A stretch of DNA of 8,965 nt, taken from assembly GCA_009778295.1 (NCBI GenBank), contig WRKB01000275.1:1-8965 (forward strand). Direction: 5' to 3'. This stretch comes from Betaproteobacteria bacterium (GTDB taxonomy: Bacteria; Desulfobacterota; Desulfovibrionia; Desulfovibrionales; Desulfovibrionaceae). Both the position numbers and the translations under genes were made by a program. Below the pieces are notes generated by a model. The model did no database searches. It was not told the DNA's origin and was given only the letters and a program-made list of their open reading frames with translations. Shown here in pieces: positions 1 through 5,910 of this stretch (the stretch's first letter is position 1; each line of letters begins with the position of its first letter).

Positions 1-213
1 CTTCAGAAGACGCCTGTAGCGGCGCTTTCCCGTGCGGTTGCGGGTACGCTGGGCCGGAGCATCCTCATCTGTCTGCCGGGCAGCCGCAAAGCTGTCGCGG
101 AAAATCTCGCGGTCATCCTTCCGGCGCTGGAACACGCTCTCGACAAGCTCCAGGGCGACACCCGGGATTGCGCTGACTATTTTGAAGCTGTCAGGAACGG
201 AAAAACGGCATGA
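1..213 (+). CDS. MoaB/MogA-family molybdenum cofactor biosynthesis protein, C-terminal part
   Basis: This is the last 70 codons of a gene whose start lies before the window; frame 1 is open from base 1 to the TGA at 211-213. The translation contains the stretch ALSRAVAGTLG, then ILICLPGSRKAVAENL, then ILPALEHALDKLQGD, which matches the C-terminal end of the MoaB/MogA fold (an 'LPG(S/N)PKAV' turn followed by a helix with 'LPAL.H'). Members of this family bind molybdopterin and adenylylate it or help insert molybdenum, in the cytoplasm. The catalytic N-terminal part is not visible, so MogA, MoaB or a larger fusion cannot be told apart. The stop overlaps the next start as ATGA, so the two genes are very probably co-transcribed and translationally coupled. 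Family recognition comes from remembered motifs, not a search. Confidence 0.8.
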   Translation, partial: LQKTPVAALSRAVAGTLGRSILICLPGSRKAVAENLAVILPALEHALDKLQGDTRDCADYFEAVRNGKTA

Positions 214-1061
214 ATATTTTTGGCAATTTCCCCGCCATCTGCCGGATGATCAAAATTGAGCATTCCGTGTTTGCCCTGCCTTTTGCCTTGGCCGGTGCGT
301 TTATGGCCGTACGCGGCATGCCGCCCTGGCCGGTGCTGTTCTGGTTGGTCGTTGCTATGGTAGGCATACGCTCCTTTGCCATGACGTTTAATCGGATCGC
401 GGATTTGCGCTTTGATCGTCTGAATCCGCGCACGCAGAAGCGTCCGCTCGTTACGGGCGAAATAGCGCTCAGTCAAGCTTGGGCCTTTGTTGCCTGTAGC
501 GCGGCGCTTTTTATTCTCGCTTGCGCCATGCTCAATAGCCTTTGTCTGGCTTTTGCGCCACTAGCCTTGGGTATGTCCGGCATCTACAGTCTGCTCAAAC
601 GCGTCACCTGGCTGTGCCATTTCGGTCTCGGCTGCGTACATGCGCTTTCTCCGCTTGCAGGCTGGATAAGTGTCGACCCGCATTTCGCTCTTACTCCTTT
701 CCTTTTTGCCTGGGGGGTGCTTTTCTGGCTGGCGGGCTTTGATATTCTGTATTCCTGCCAGGATGTCGATTTTGACCGTAACAAGGGATTGCATTCGGTT
801 CCGGCTGATCTGGGTATTTCCAGGGCCTTGTCCATTTCCGCTTTTTGTCATGTGAATACCGCTATTTTTTTCCTGATGGGTGGGGTGCTGGCCGGACTTT
901 CACTGGGATGGTATCTTGTCTGGGCGCTTATTACAGGCATCCTGCTTTGGGAACACACCCTGGTCAAAGCCGACGATCTTTCGCGTGTCAACCTCGCTTT
1001 TTTCACCCTGAACGGCTTTGTCGCTCTGGCCTTTCTGCCAGGTGTCATTCTGGGATTGTGA
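210..1061 (+). CDS. UbiA-family 4-hydroxybenzoate polyprenyltransferase (probable MqnP of menaquinone synthesis)
   Basis: The 283-residue integral membrane protein carries both aspartate-rich motifs of the UbiA superfamily. The first is NRIADLRFD (N61, D65, D69), followed by the RTQKRPL loop. The second is DILYSCQDVDFD (D178, Y181, D185, D189). These motifs bind Mg-diphosphate of the prenyl donor. Hydrophobic segments alternate along the whole length, consistent with the usual 7-9 helices, and the length is normal for the family. Such enzymes transfer a polyprenyl chain to an aromatic acceptor. In sulfate reducers the acceptor is expected to be the futalosine-pathway precursor of menaquinone, hence MqnP; that assignment is inference from taxonomy, since a 4-hydroxybenzoate enzyme would look similar. 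The ATG at 210 overlaps the upstream stop; a GGA at 199-201 is a plausible weak ribosome site, so coupling probably helps initiation. Confidence 0.88.
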   Translation: MNIFGNFPAICRMIKIEHSVFALPFALAGAFMAVRGMPPWPVLFWLVVAMVGIRSFAMTFNRIADLRFDRLNPRTQKRPLVTGEIALSQAWAFVACSAALFILACAMLNSLCLAFAPLALGMSGIYSLLKRVTWLCHFGLGCVHALSPLAGWISVDPHFALTPFLFAWGVLFWLAGFDILYSCQDVDFDRNKGLHSVPADLGISRALSISAFCHVNTAIFFLMGGVLAGLSLGWYLVWALITGILLWEHTLVKADDLSRVNLAFFTLNGFVALAFLPGVILGL

Positions 1062-1068
1062 TACGGGT

Positions 1069-1611
1069 ATGCCCCCTCAACGAAAAAAAAAGCAGAGCGA
1101 TGACGACGGCTGGATAAGCCGCTCGCAACGCAAGCGCGACAGCGCAGATCTGCAGAAGATAGCAGAAGCATTGACGCATCTCGCGCCTGGACAGTGGCAA
1201 CACCTGCCTCTTACGCAGGATTTGTTGGAAGCTCTGTATTTGTGGCGGCGGATCGGCGATCGCGAAGGCCGTCGCCGCCAACTTCAATATCTTGGCAAAC
1301 TTATGCGCGAGGCGGACGATGGGGCGATTGCATCCGGCTTGGCTGTCCTGCGTGATGCCAAAACACGGGAGACAATTCTGCTTCGAAATGTGGAATATTT
1401 GCGCAAGGCGCTTATCCGGTCGGATCGGGCCGAACGTGAAAAACTGCTTGCCGAATGGCCGGAAGCGGCAGAGGAACTCCGCAGTCTGCTTGACGCCATC
1501 CGCCTGGACAACGGCACTCCCGCACGAGAGGCCTACCGGGTTTTATTCCGTCGTTTGCGCGAACTTCAAAACAAGCGACCGCCCCTTTTGGAGCGGTCGG
1601 TTTGTCCATAA
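1069..1611 (+). CDS. YjgA/DarP-like (DUF615) ribosome-associated protein
   Basis: This encodes about 180 residues when started at the ATG at 1069, seven bases after the prenyltransferase stop. An upstream in-frame ATG at 1018 would lie inside the previous gene and is less likely. The protein is highly charged. It begins with a basic, disordered-looking segment (PPQRKKKQSDDDGW), then WISRSQRKRD, and has the family hallmark EGRRRQLQYLGKLMR at about residues 66-80, followed by a helical region ending in a YRVLFRRLREL motif that resembles the end of E. coli YjgA. E. coli YjgA (DarP, 183 residues) associates with late 50S precursors, so a role in large-subunit maturation is expected. No strong Shine-Dalgarno is seen; translation may be coupled to the upstream gene. 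The last ten or so codons (KRPPLLERSV) coincide with a terminator-like hairpin. Confidence 0.85.
   Translation: MPPQRKKKQSDDDGWISRSQRKRDSADLQKIAEALTHLAPGQWQHLPLTQDLLEALYLWRRIGDREGRRRQLQYLGKLMREADDGAIASGLAVLRDAKTRETILLRNVEYLRKALIRSDRAEREKLLAEWPEAAEELRSLLDAIRLDNGTPAREAYRVLFRRLRELQNKRPPLLERSVCP
1576..1606 (+). terminator. Terminator-like hairpin overlapping the end of the DUF615 gene
   Basis: The 10-base arm at 1576-1585 pairs with 1590-1599 with one internal C/A mismatch and a TTTT loop at 1586-1589. It is followed by GTTTGT, a short U-rich tail. It sits inside the reading frame, whose TAA is at 1609-1611, so it encodes the C-terminal residues. It is the natural end point for transcription of the left plus-strand cluster. 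The U-tract is short, so efficiency is uncertain. Confidence 0.6.
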
Positions 1612-1740
1612 TCGCCACGCCGAAAAATGCGACTTTCGGATTGCTTCGCCGTGAAGCGCAGGCGCGATGAACTTGCGCCGTAAAAGCGCCTTCAGCTCGA
1701 CTTGATAAAGATCCATCCTGCTGGGTATCTGCCAATCTGG
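1612..1740. other. Spacer downstream of the DUF615 gene with short inverted repeats
   Basis: No credible gene is seen in this spacer. It contains GCTTC-GCCGT-GAAGC (1643-1657) and GGCGC-GATGAACTT-GCGCC (1661-1679), two small hairpins in a row. A minus-strand reading frame crosses the region, but it has no recognisable product or start signal and runs through the two terminator-like hairpins. The repeats may be extra 3'-end structure. Confidence 0.3.
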
Positions 1741-1769
1741 CCTGGGGCACAAAAAAATGGTGCCCCAGG
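1741..1769. terminator. Strong hairpin between convergent genes, A7/T7 in the loop
   Basis: A perfect 10-bp inverted repeat (CCTGGGGCAC at 1741-1750 against GTGCCCCAGG at 1760-1769) encloses a 9-base loop containing seven A on the plus strand, which is seven U in the minus-strand transcript. It lies 22 bases past the stop of the alcohol dehydrogenase gene and 130 bases past the stop of the DUF615 gene. It is therefore placed to end transcription from the right and perhaps also block it from the left. It lacks the usual U-tract after the stem in either direction, so it is not a canonical intrinsic terminator. A small second palindrome, CTCATC-T-GATGAG, follows at 1772-1784. Confidence 0.55.
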
Positions 1770-1790
1770 TTCTCATCTGATGAGGGTTTG

Positions 1791-2969
1791 CTATTCCCAA
1801 GCGAGTTCGTAGAGTGCTTCTATCTCCTGCAGGGTGGGGACTCTCGGGTTGAAGCTCATGGAGAGATCTTTCATGGCGTCCTTGGCAAGAGCGGGAATGT
1901 CCTTCTTATTGACTTTGATCTTACGCTGTTTGGCCAGTTCGCTGATGGTGCGGGGGATACCCATAAGGCTGTTGAGTTCCTGAATGCCCGCAACGGCCGC
2001 GTCTGCCGCCTGCAATATGCTCAGACCACAGGTCTTCAGTCCGATGAGGTCGGCGATGACGGCTATTTTGTCCATGCGGACGATCTTGTTGTATTCCAAC
2101 CCATAAGGAAGCAGGACCGCGTTGGCGTCTCCGTGGGCAATATTGTAAAAGGCACTCAAAGGGTGGGCCATTCCATGCACAACGCCCACTCCCACGTTGC
2201 TGAAGCCCATGCCGGCCATGGTCTGGGCGTAGGCCATTTTTTCCCTGGCCTCCAGATCTTGGCCGTTACCCACGGCCCGTGGCAGGTATTCGGCGATGAT
2301 GCTGATGCTCTCTTTACAGAAAGCTTCCGGGTACTCATAAGCAAGCTTGGAAAGATATCCTTCTACCGCGTGGGTCATGGCATCCATGCCCGTAGCCGCG
2401 GTGATGTGCGGGGGCAGGCTCATCATGAGCAGGGGGTCGATGATGCCGACATTCGGCACCATGCGCGGATCTCCAATGACCATTTTGCGCGCTTGTGCCT
2501 CTTTGGTCGTGGTGATCACCGCGAACAGGGTGGTTTCGGAACCTGTGCCCGCTGTTGTGGGAATGGCAACGAAAAAAGGCATGGGTCTTTCCAGCAGTCC
2601 AAAGCCTTCAAACTCGTTGATGCTCTTTTTTCCTCCTGCCACAACCGCACAACCTTTGGCACAGTCTATGGAACTGCCGCCACCCACGGCAACGAGGCAG
2701 TCGCAACGTGTTTTCTCGTAGAGTTTGCGGCAGGCGTCCACGTTTTTGTCTGTAGGGTTGGCCACTGTTTCATCAAAAACTTCGTAAGCAATGCCCGCGC
2801 TTTTCAGAACTTCCTGTACCTTCCCGACGAGACCGGCCCGAAGCACTCCTTTATCTGTGACTATAAGTGGTTTTTTCAACCCCCGCGTAGAGAGTTCCAC
2901 GCCCAGCTTCTCCAAGGCCCCCGCTCCGGTGTGAGTGCATCCGGCCACTACAAATGAAGTAACTGCCAT
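1791..2969 (-). CDS. Iron-containing (group III) alcohol dehydrogenase
   Basis: The 392-residue cytoplasmic enzyme is expected to interconvert primary alcohols and aldehydes with NAD(H). Visible features in order are LIVTDKG at 36-41, the dinucleotide-binding GGGSSIDCAK at 96-105, PTTAGTGSE at 138-145, GMDAMTHAVE at 194-203 and VVHGMAHPL at 263-271, then YNIAHGDANA at 275-284. By alignment with E. coli FucO the metal ligands would be D196, H200, H265 and H279, all present with the same spacing (14 residues between the last two). The frame is open further upstream, but the ATG at 2969 is chosen because a good AGGAG lies six bases before it and the family begins with such a residue run (MAVTSFVVAG). 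The length is typical. Substrate is not decided by sequence; ethanol or another short alcohol is the usual choice in sulfate reducers. It appears to be transcribed alone. Confidence 0.93.
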   Translation of the reverse strand: MAVTSFVVAGCTHTGAGALEKLGVELSTRGLKKPLIVTDKGVLRAGLVGKVQEVLKSAGIAYEVFDETVANPTDKNVDACRKLYEKTRCDCLVAVGGGSSIDCAKGCAVVAGGKKSINEFEGFGLLERPMPFFVAIPTTAGTGSETTLFAVITTTKEAQARKMVIGDPRMVPNVGIIDPLLMMSLPPHITAATGMDAMTHAVEGYLSKLAYEYPEAFCKESISIIAEYLPRAVGNGQDLEAREKMAYAQTMAGMGFSNVGVGVVHGMAHPLSAFYNIAHGDANAVLLPYGLEYNKIVRMDKIAVIADLIGLKTCGLSILQAADAAVAGIQELNSLMGIPRTISELAKQRKIKVNKKDIPALAKDAMKDLSMSFNPRVPTLQEIEALYELAWE

Positions 2970-2997
2970 AAACCGCTCCTTTGCGGATACAATCCGC
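2970..2997 (-). promoter_or_regulatory. Ribosome site and competing hairpins before the alcohol dehydrogenase
   Basis: On the minus strand the Shine-Dalgarno AGGAG (plus-strand 2976-2980) is six bases from the ATG. Immediately upstream is a perfect 6-bp hairpin, GCGGAT-TGT-ATCCGC (2983-2997). The CCGC of its downstream arm can instead pair with the GCGG just after the Shine-Dalgarno (2973-2976), which would place AAAGGA in the loop. The two pairings exclude each other. The ribosome site is clear; any switching role is inference. Confidence 0.5.
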
Positions 2998-3078
2998 GCT
3001 GTATGGTGTAACAAGCTAACAATGTGCAATCTCAACGGCAACATGCTCTGGGTATAATGTTTCAATATCGCGGTCACG

Positions 3079-3116
3079 TAATAAAAACAAGTGAACGGAC
3101 GGCCGTCCTCGTCCAC
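3079..3116 (-). terminator. Probable intrinsic terminator downstream of comEC
   Basis: Read on the minus strand, GTGGAC, a two-base GA bulge, GGAC, a GGCC tetraloop, GTCC and GTTCAC form a hairpin (plus-strand 3091-3116). The central GGACGGCCGTCC is itself a perfect 12-base palindrome. It is followed by TTGTTTTTATTA (3079-3090), a good U-rich tail. It is about 97 bases after the comEC stop and before the alcohol dehydrogenase, so it probably separates the two transcription units. Confidence 0.55.
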
Positions 3117-3139
3117 GTCCGCGCCGATACCGTATAGAG

Positions 3140-3184
3140 CATTTCAACTTTGAAATGTTCCAGGTAAACCATGCCTCGGCATGG
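3140..3184. repeat. Two adjacent short perfect palindromes after comEC
   Basis: CATTTCAA-CT-TTGAAATG occupies 3140-3157 and CCATGCC-TC-GGCATGG occupies 3169-3184. Both are perfect inverted repeats with two-base centres, separated by eleven bases. Neither has a U-tract behind it. They may be operators for the downstream minus-strand alcohol dehydrogenase or extra 3'-end structure of the comEC message; the sequence does not decide. No regulator consensus was recognised. Confidence 0.4.
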
Positions 3185-3212
3185 GGCTTGTGGAGGAAGC
3201 GCCGCAGGACTT

Positions 3213-5750
3213 TTAATTCTGTTGGGGTCTCATGATGTATATTTCCGGCGGATTTTCCGGATGCTTCCAACGCAGCTCTATTTGGCCCGAGACGTTTGTT
3301 TCGATGAGGCGAATACCGCGTTCCTCCAAGGCTTTCCGGACCTCCGGCGTGGGATAACGCGGACTGGGACCGTTACTGACGAGGGCGAGGTGCGCGCCGA
3401 CAGCATCATATAATTCGGGTGCGAAGCTTGAGATGCCGCCGTGGTGGGGCAAGATAAGCACGGGAGCGCGCAGATCAAGGCCGGAGTCAAGCATGTATTG
3501 AATGGCCGGCCGCTCCGCATCGCCGGGGATGAGCGCCAGAGGCACATCGTTCCAGAGCAGGCGCAGGATAAGGGATTTATTGTTGGTGTTGCCTTTGAAT
3601 CCCGCAGGGGGGTGCAACACGTCGACACGTATTCCTTTTGCGAGCTGGATGCTGTCGCCTGTTGCGAGCGCATATTGGGGATATATCTGTTTGGCGAGGA
3701 TTGCGGCGAGTTTTTCCGCCAGCTTGTGGTGTGTATCGCCGTTTCCGGCGAAGTGGCCGACATCGAAGTGTTTGAGCAGATGGAACAAACCATACAGATG
3801 ATCGCGATCCGGGTGGGAATTGACGATCCACTCCAGGCGCGGGGCGTGGTTCGCGCGGAGCGCAGGGGCTAGAATATCCCGGCCGATATCAAAGCGCGGC
3901 GAAAGGAGATTGCCGCCGTCAATCAGCATACGCGCGTCACCCGGGGCTTGCAGCAGGACTGCCTGTCCTTGTCCCACATCCATAAGGCGCAGGGATGTCC
4001 TATTTTCCGTAGCGTCCAGGGTACGCAGAGCCGGGCCGGCAAGAAATAACAATGCGGACGCGACAAGGAGGCGGCGGCCCGCCGCCGGCAATCCTGGCCG
4101 GCCAGGCAGGAATGCAAGCACCGGCATTAACAACAGAAAGGCAAGCAGTGCCGTCCAGTGTGGCCGCAACATGGGGGGGATATCCAGCAGCCCGTGCCGG
4201 GCCATGAAATCCAGCACCGCCAACAGCAGTTCGCACGGATAGATTGCCAGAGTACACAGAAACTTTGCCGCAGCCTGCGCCCCAGCCGTCAGAAGCATCA
4301 TCCCGATAAACGACAGGGGCAGGACAAAACAGTCCATCAGCGGCAACCAGAACACGTTTAGGAAAAACCAGGGGCTGGCGTTATTAAAAAAGAGCAGCAG
4401 CGCCGGCGTGAGAAAAAGCTGAATGCAAAAGGAGATACAGACGATTTGCACGCTTCGGCGTGCAGAGCTTGATAAAAAACCTTTGGCCGGAGGCAGCGGA
4501 AGGCGGCGAAGCGAGGGGCTGGACAGAGCGATGGCTGCCACAGAAAGCACGGAAAGTTGCAAGCCCACATCGTAGACTGTCAGAGGAGAGAAGAGCGTGA
4601 TGCAGAATACGGCGCCGAACAGGGCGTCGCCCAGGGTGCAGACCTGATCGCGTAGAAGCCAAAAACTTAATAATCCCAACATGATTGCTGCTCTAAGCAG
4701 GGAAGGTGGCGCATCGCCAAGCCAGAGGTAAAGCAGGGCCAGAGGCAGGCTCGCGAGCAGCAGCATCTTGCGGCGCGGCATATGGAGAAAAAGCCTGGGA
4801 ACAGCATAGCCGGCGGCGCCGACCAGAAGCACGGCGAAAAATCCCACCACGGACAGGTGCTGTCCGGAAAGGGCTAGGCTGTGGATAAGGCTTGCGGCTG
4901 ACAGGCGCTGCATAAAAGTAGTGCTGAGAAAGAACCTGTCGCCGAAAATCAGGGCGGGCAGCACCCCGGCGCTTTGGCTGATGACATGTTGATCCGGGCC
5001 GGGATGGTCGTGGGCCAGGTTTTCGACAAGTTGTTCACGTAGCCGTTCACGTAGTTGCCAGCCCGCTTCCGGAGAACCGGCAAGGCGCACGTTGCCTTTT
5101 TCCCCACGCAGAGAAGCCCGCCAGAACACCCCGCGCATGCGCCACCATTCGCCGATATCGCTTACGCCGGGATTGGCAAGGCCTTTGGCGTCCTGGATGC
5201 GAAGGTCGGCTTCCAAGGTCTGGCCTATGCCAGGACGCAGAGCGGGGTACTCCCAAGTCAACACGGTTAGCCCGTCCAGGGGCGGACCTTGCTCGGCGGG
5301 CCTCAGTTTACGCAACAGAATACGCAGGCGGGCATCCGGCACTCCCTGCACATCGTGGATCACTCCTGTAACGCGCACCGTCTCGCTTTTGCGCCAGGCA
5401 TCCGTGAGCCAGGCGGGAGTTGAAGGGATATTGGGCAGACTGAGGCGGACGGTGGCAGCTCCCGCGGCAAAGCAACACAGAACCAGGAGCATGCGGGCAA
5501 GCCGCCAGGTGCGGGAAGCCGGGAGACATGCCGTAACGCCGGCATATTCGGCTAAATACACTTTGGCCGTCAGCGCCGGACGGAACGTATCAAAGCTGAC
5601 AGGCGCCAGGCGTTCGTCCGTGAGGAGCAGAATGACGAGACCCGCCAGCGCGGGCAGAGGATAGAGCAGGCTGAGCAGGCCCCCCAGCCAGCCAAGCACG
5701 CAGAGCTGCCAGAACAAAGGCGCTTGAAGCGACGGCGCGGAGGAAGGCAT
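3213..5750 (-). CDS. comEC: ComEC/Rec2 family DNA internalisation membrane protein
   Basis: The 845-residue polytopic membrane protein forms the inner-membrane channel for single-stranded DNA uptake in competence systems. In order it has N-terminal membrane segments (about 12-45 and 85-100), then a soluble DUF4131/OB-like region (about 120-225). The Competence domain follows, with the hallmark HSLALSGQHLSVVG at 290-303, LLRAAIMLGL at 351-360 and many membrane helices to about 575. The C-terminal metallo-beta-lactamase-like domain has DVGQGQAVLL at 591-600, IDGG at 610-613, SHPDRDH at 645-651, PGD at 742-744 and LPHHGG at 767-772. The metal-binding H646, D648, D650 and H651 are all kept, so the nuclease-like domain looks intact. 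The length is normal and no frameshift is seen. The ATG at 5750 has only a weak GGAA eight bases upstream. No pilus or other competence gene is in view, so actual transformation is unproven. Confidence 0.93.
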   Translation of the reverse strand: MPSSAPSLQAPLFWQLCVLGWLGGLLSLLYPLPALAGLVILLLTDERLAPVSFDTFRPALTAKVYLAEYAGVTACLPASRTWRLARMLLVLCCFAAGAATVRLSLPNIPSTPAWLTDAWRKSETVRVTGVIHDVQGVPDARLRILLRKLRPAEQGPPLDGLTVLTWEYPALRPGIGQTLEADLRIQDAKGLANPGVSDIGEWWRMRGVFWRASLRGEKGNVRLAGSPEAGWQLRERLREQLVENLAHDHPGPDQHVISQSAGVLPALIFGDRFFLSTTFMQRLSAASLIHSLALSGQHLSVVGFFAVLLVGAAGYAVPRLFLHMPRRKMLLLASLPLALLYLWLGDAPPSLLRAAIMLGLLSFWLLRDQVCTLGDALFGAVFCITLFSPLTVYDVGLQLSVLSVAAIALSSPSLRRLPLPPAKGFLSSSARRSVQIVCISFCIQLFLTPALLLFFNNASPWFFLNVFWLPLMDCFVLPLSFIGMMLLTAGAQAAAKFLCTLAIYPCELLLAVLDFMARHGLLDIPPMLRPHWTALLAFLLLMPVLAFLPGRPGLPAAGRRLLVASALLFLAGPALRTLDATENRTSLRLMDVGQGQAVLLQAPGDARMLIDGGNLLSPRFDIGRDILAPALRANHAPRLEWIVNSHPDRDHLYGLFHLLKHFDVGHFAGNGDTHHKLAEKLAAILAKQIYPQYALATGDSIQLAKGIRVDVLHPPAGFKGNTNNKSLILRLLWNDVPLALIPGDAERPAIQYMLDSGLDLRAPVLILPHHGGISSFAPELYDAVGAHLALVSNGPSPRYPTPEVRKALEERGIRLIETNVSGQIELRWKHPENPPEIYIMRPQQN

Positions 5751-5910
5751 AGGGCGTTCCGGGGCTTGTGCGTTTCGAGGGAGTATTTGTTGTCGCAGTG
5801 GTATATACTGTGTTTTGCCACGATTGAACAGGCTGAGCAGGGAGGGCGCGCTACCGCCCGCACTGGATTTCTTTCGTCCATTATTCTATACCGTGATTAG
5901 GGAAGGCTAT
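5751..5910. promoter_or_regulatory. Divergent intergenic region between comEC and the glycosyltransferase
   Basis: Promoters for both genes should lie in this 160-bp region. On the plus strand TG-G-TATATA at 5799-5807 resembles an extended -10 element, with TATACT (5804-5809) overlapping it; no convincing -35 is visible. On the minus strand the same AT-rich core reads TATACC, preceded by TTCAAT at a 17-base distance, a weak promoter candidate for comEC. The core is flanked by the inverted tetramers CAGT and ACTG. A small hairpin, GGGCG-CGCTAC-CGCCC (5844-5859), lies in the predicted leader of the glycosyltransferase. AGGGAAGG at 5899-5906 is that gene's ribosome site. All promoter calls here are by eye and weak. 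Confidence 0.3.

Noticed and set aside
1543..1800. An 85-codon minus-strand frame across the convergent spacer
   Set aside because: It overlaps the DUF615 gene, the dehydrogenase end and two hairpins, and its sequence looks like translated structural repeats.
1788..2957. A 389-codon open frame antisense to the alcohol dehydrogenase
   Set aside because: It mirrors the dehydrogenase codon for codon on the other strand, has no recognisable motif, and the minus-strand frame has full family motifs. Long antisense frames are common opposite GC-rich genes.
3074..3094. TCAC-N13-GTGA inverted repeat upstream of the alcohol dehydrogenase as a CRP/HcpR or Rex operator
   Set aside because: The half-sites point the wrong way and the spacing does not match the TGTGA-N6-TCACA or TTGTGAA-type consensus.
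3016..3270. An 84-codon minus-strand frame starting in the comEC end and running into the spacer
   Set aside because: No ribosome site is seen, the start lies inside comEC, the sequence is not recognisable, and it runs through the probable terminator.
5092..5664. A 190-codon plus-strand open frame inside comEC
   Set aside because: It has arginine/serine-rich low-complexity content typical of a shadow frame, with no motif, and lies wholly within a well-supported gene.
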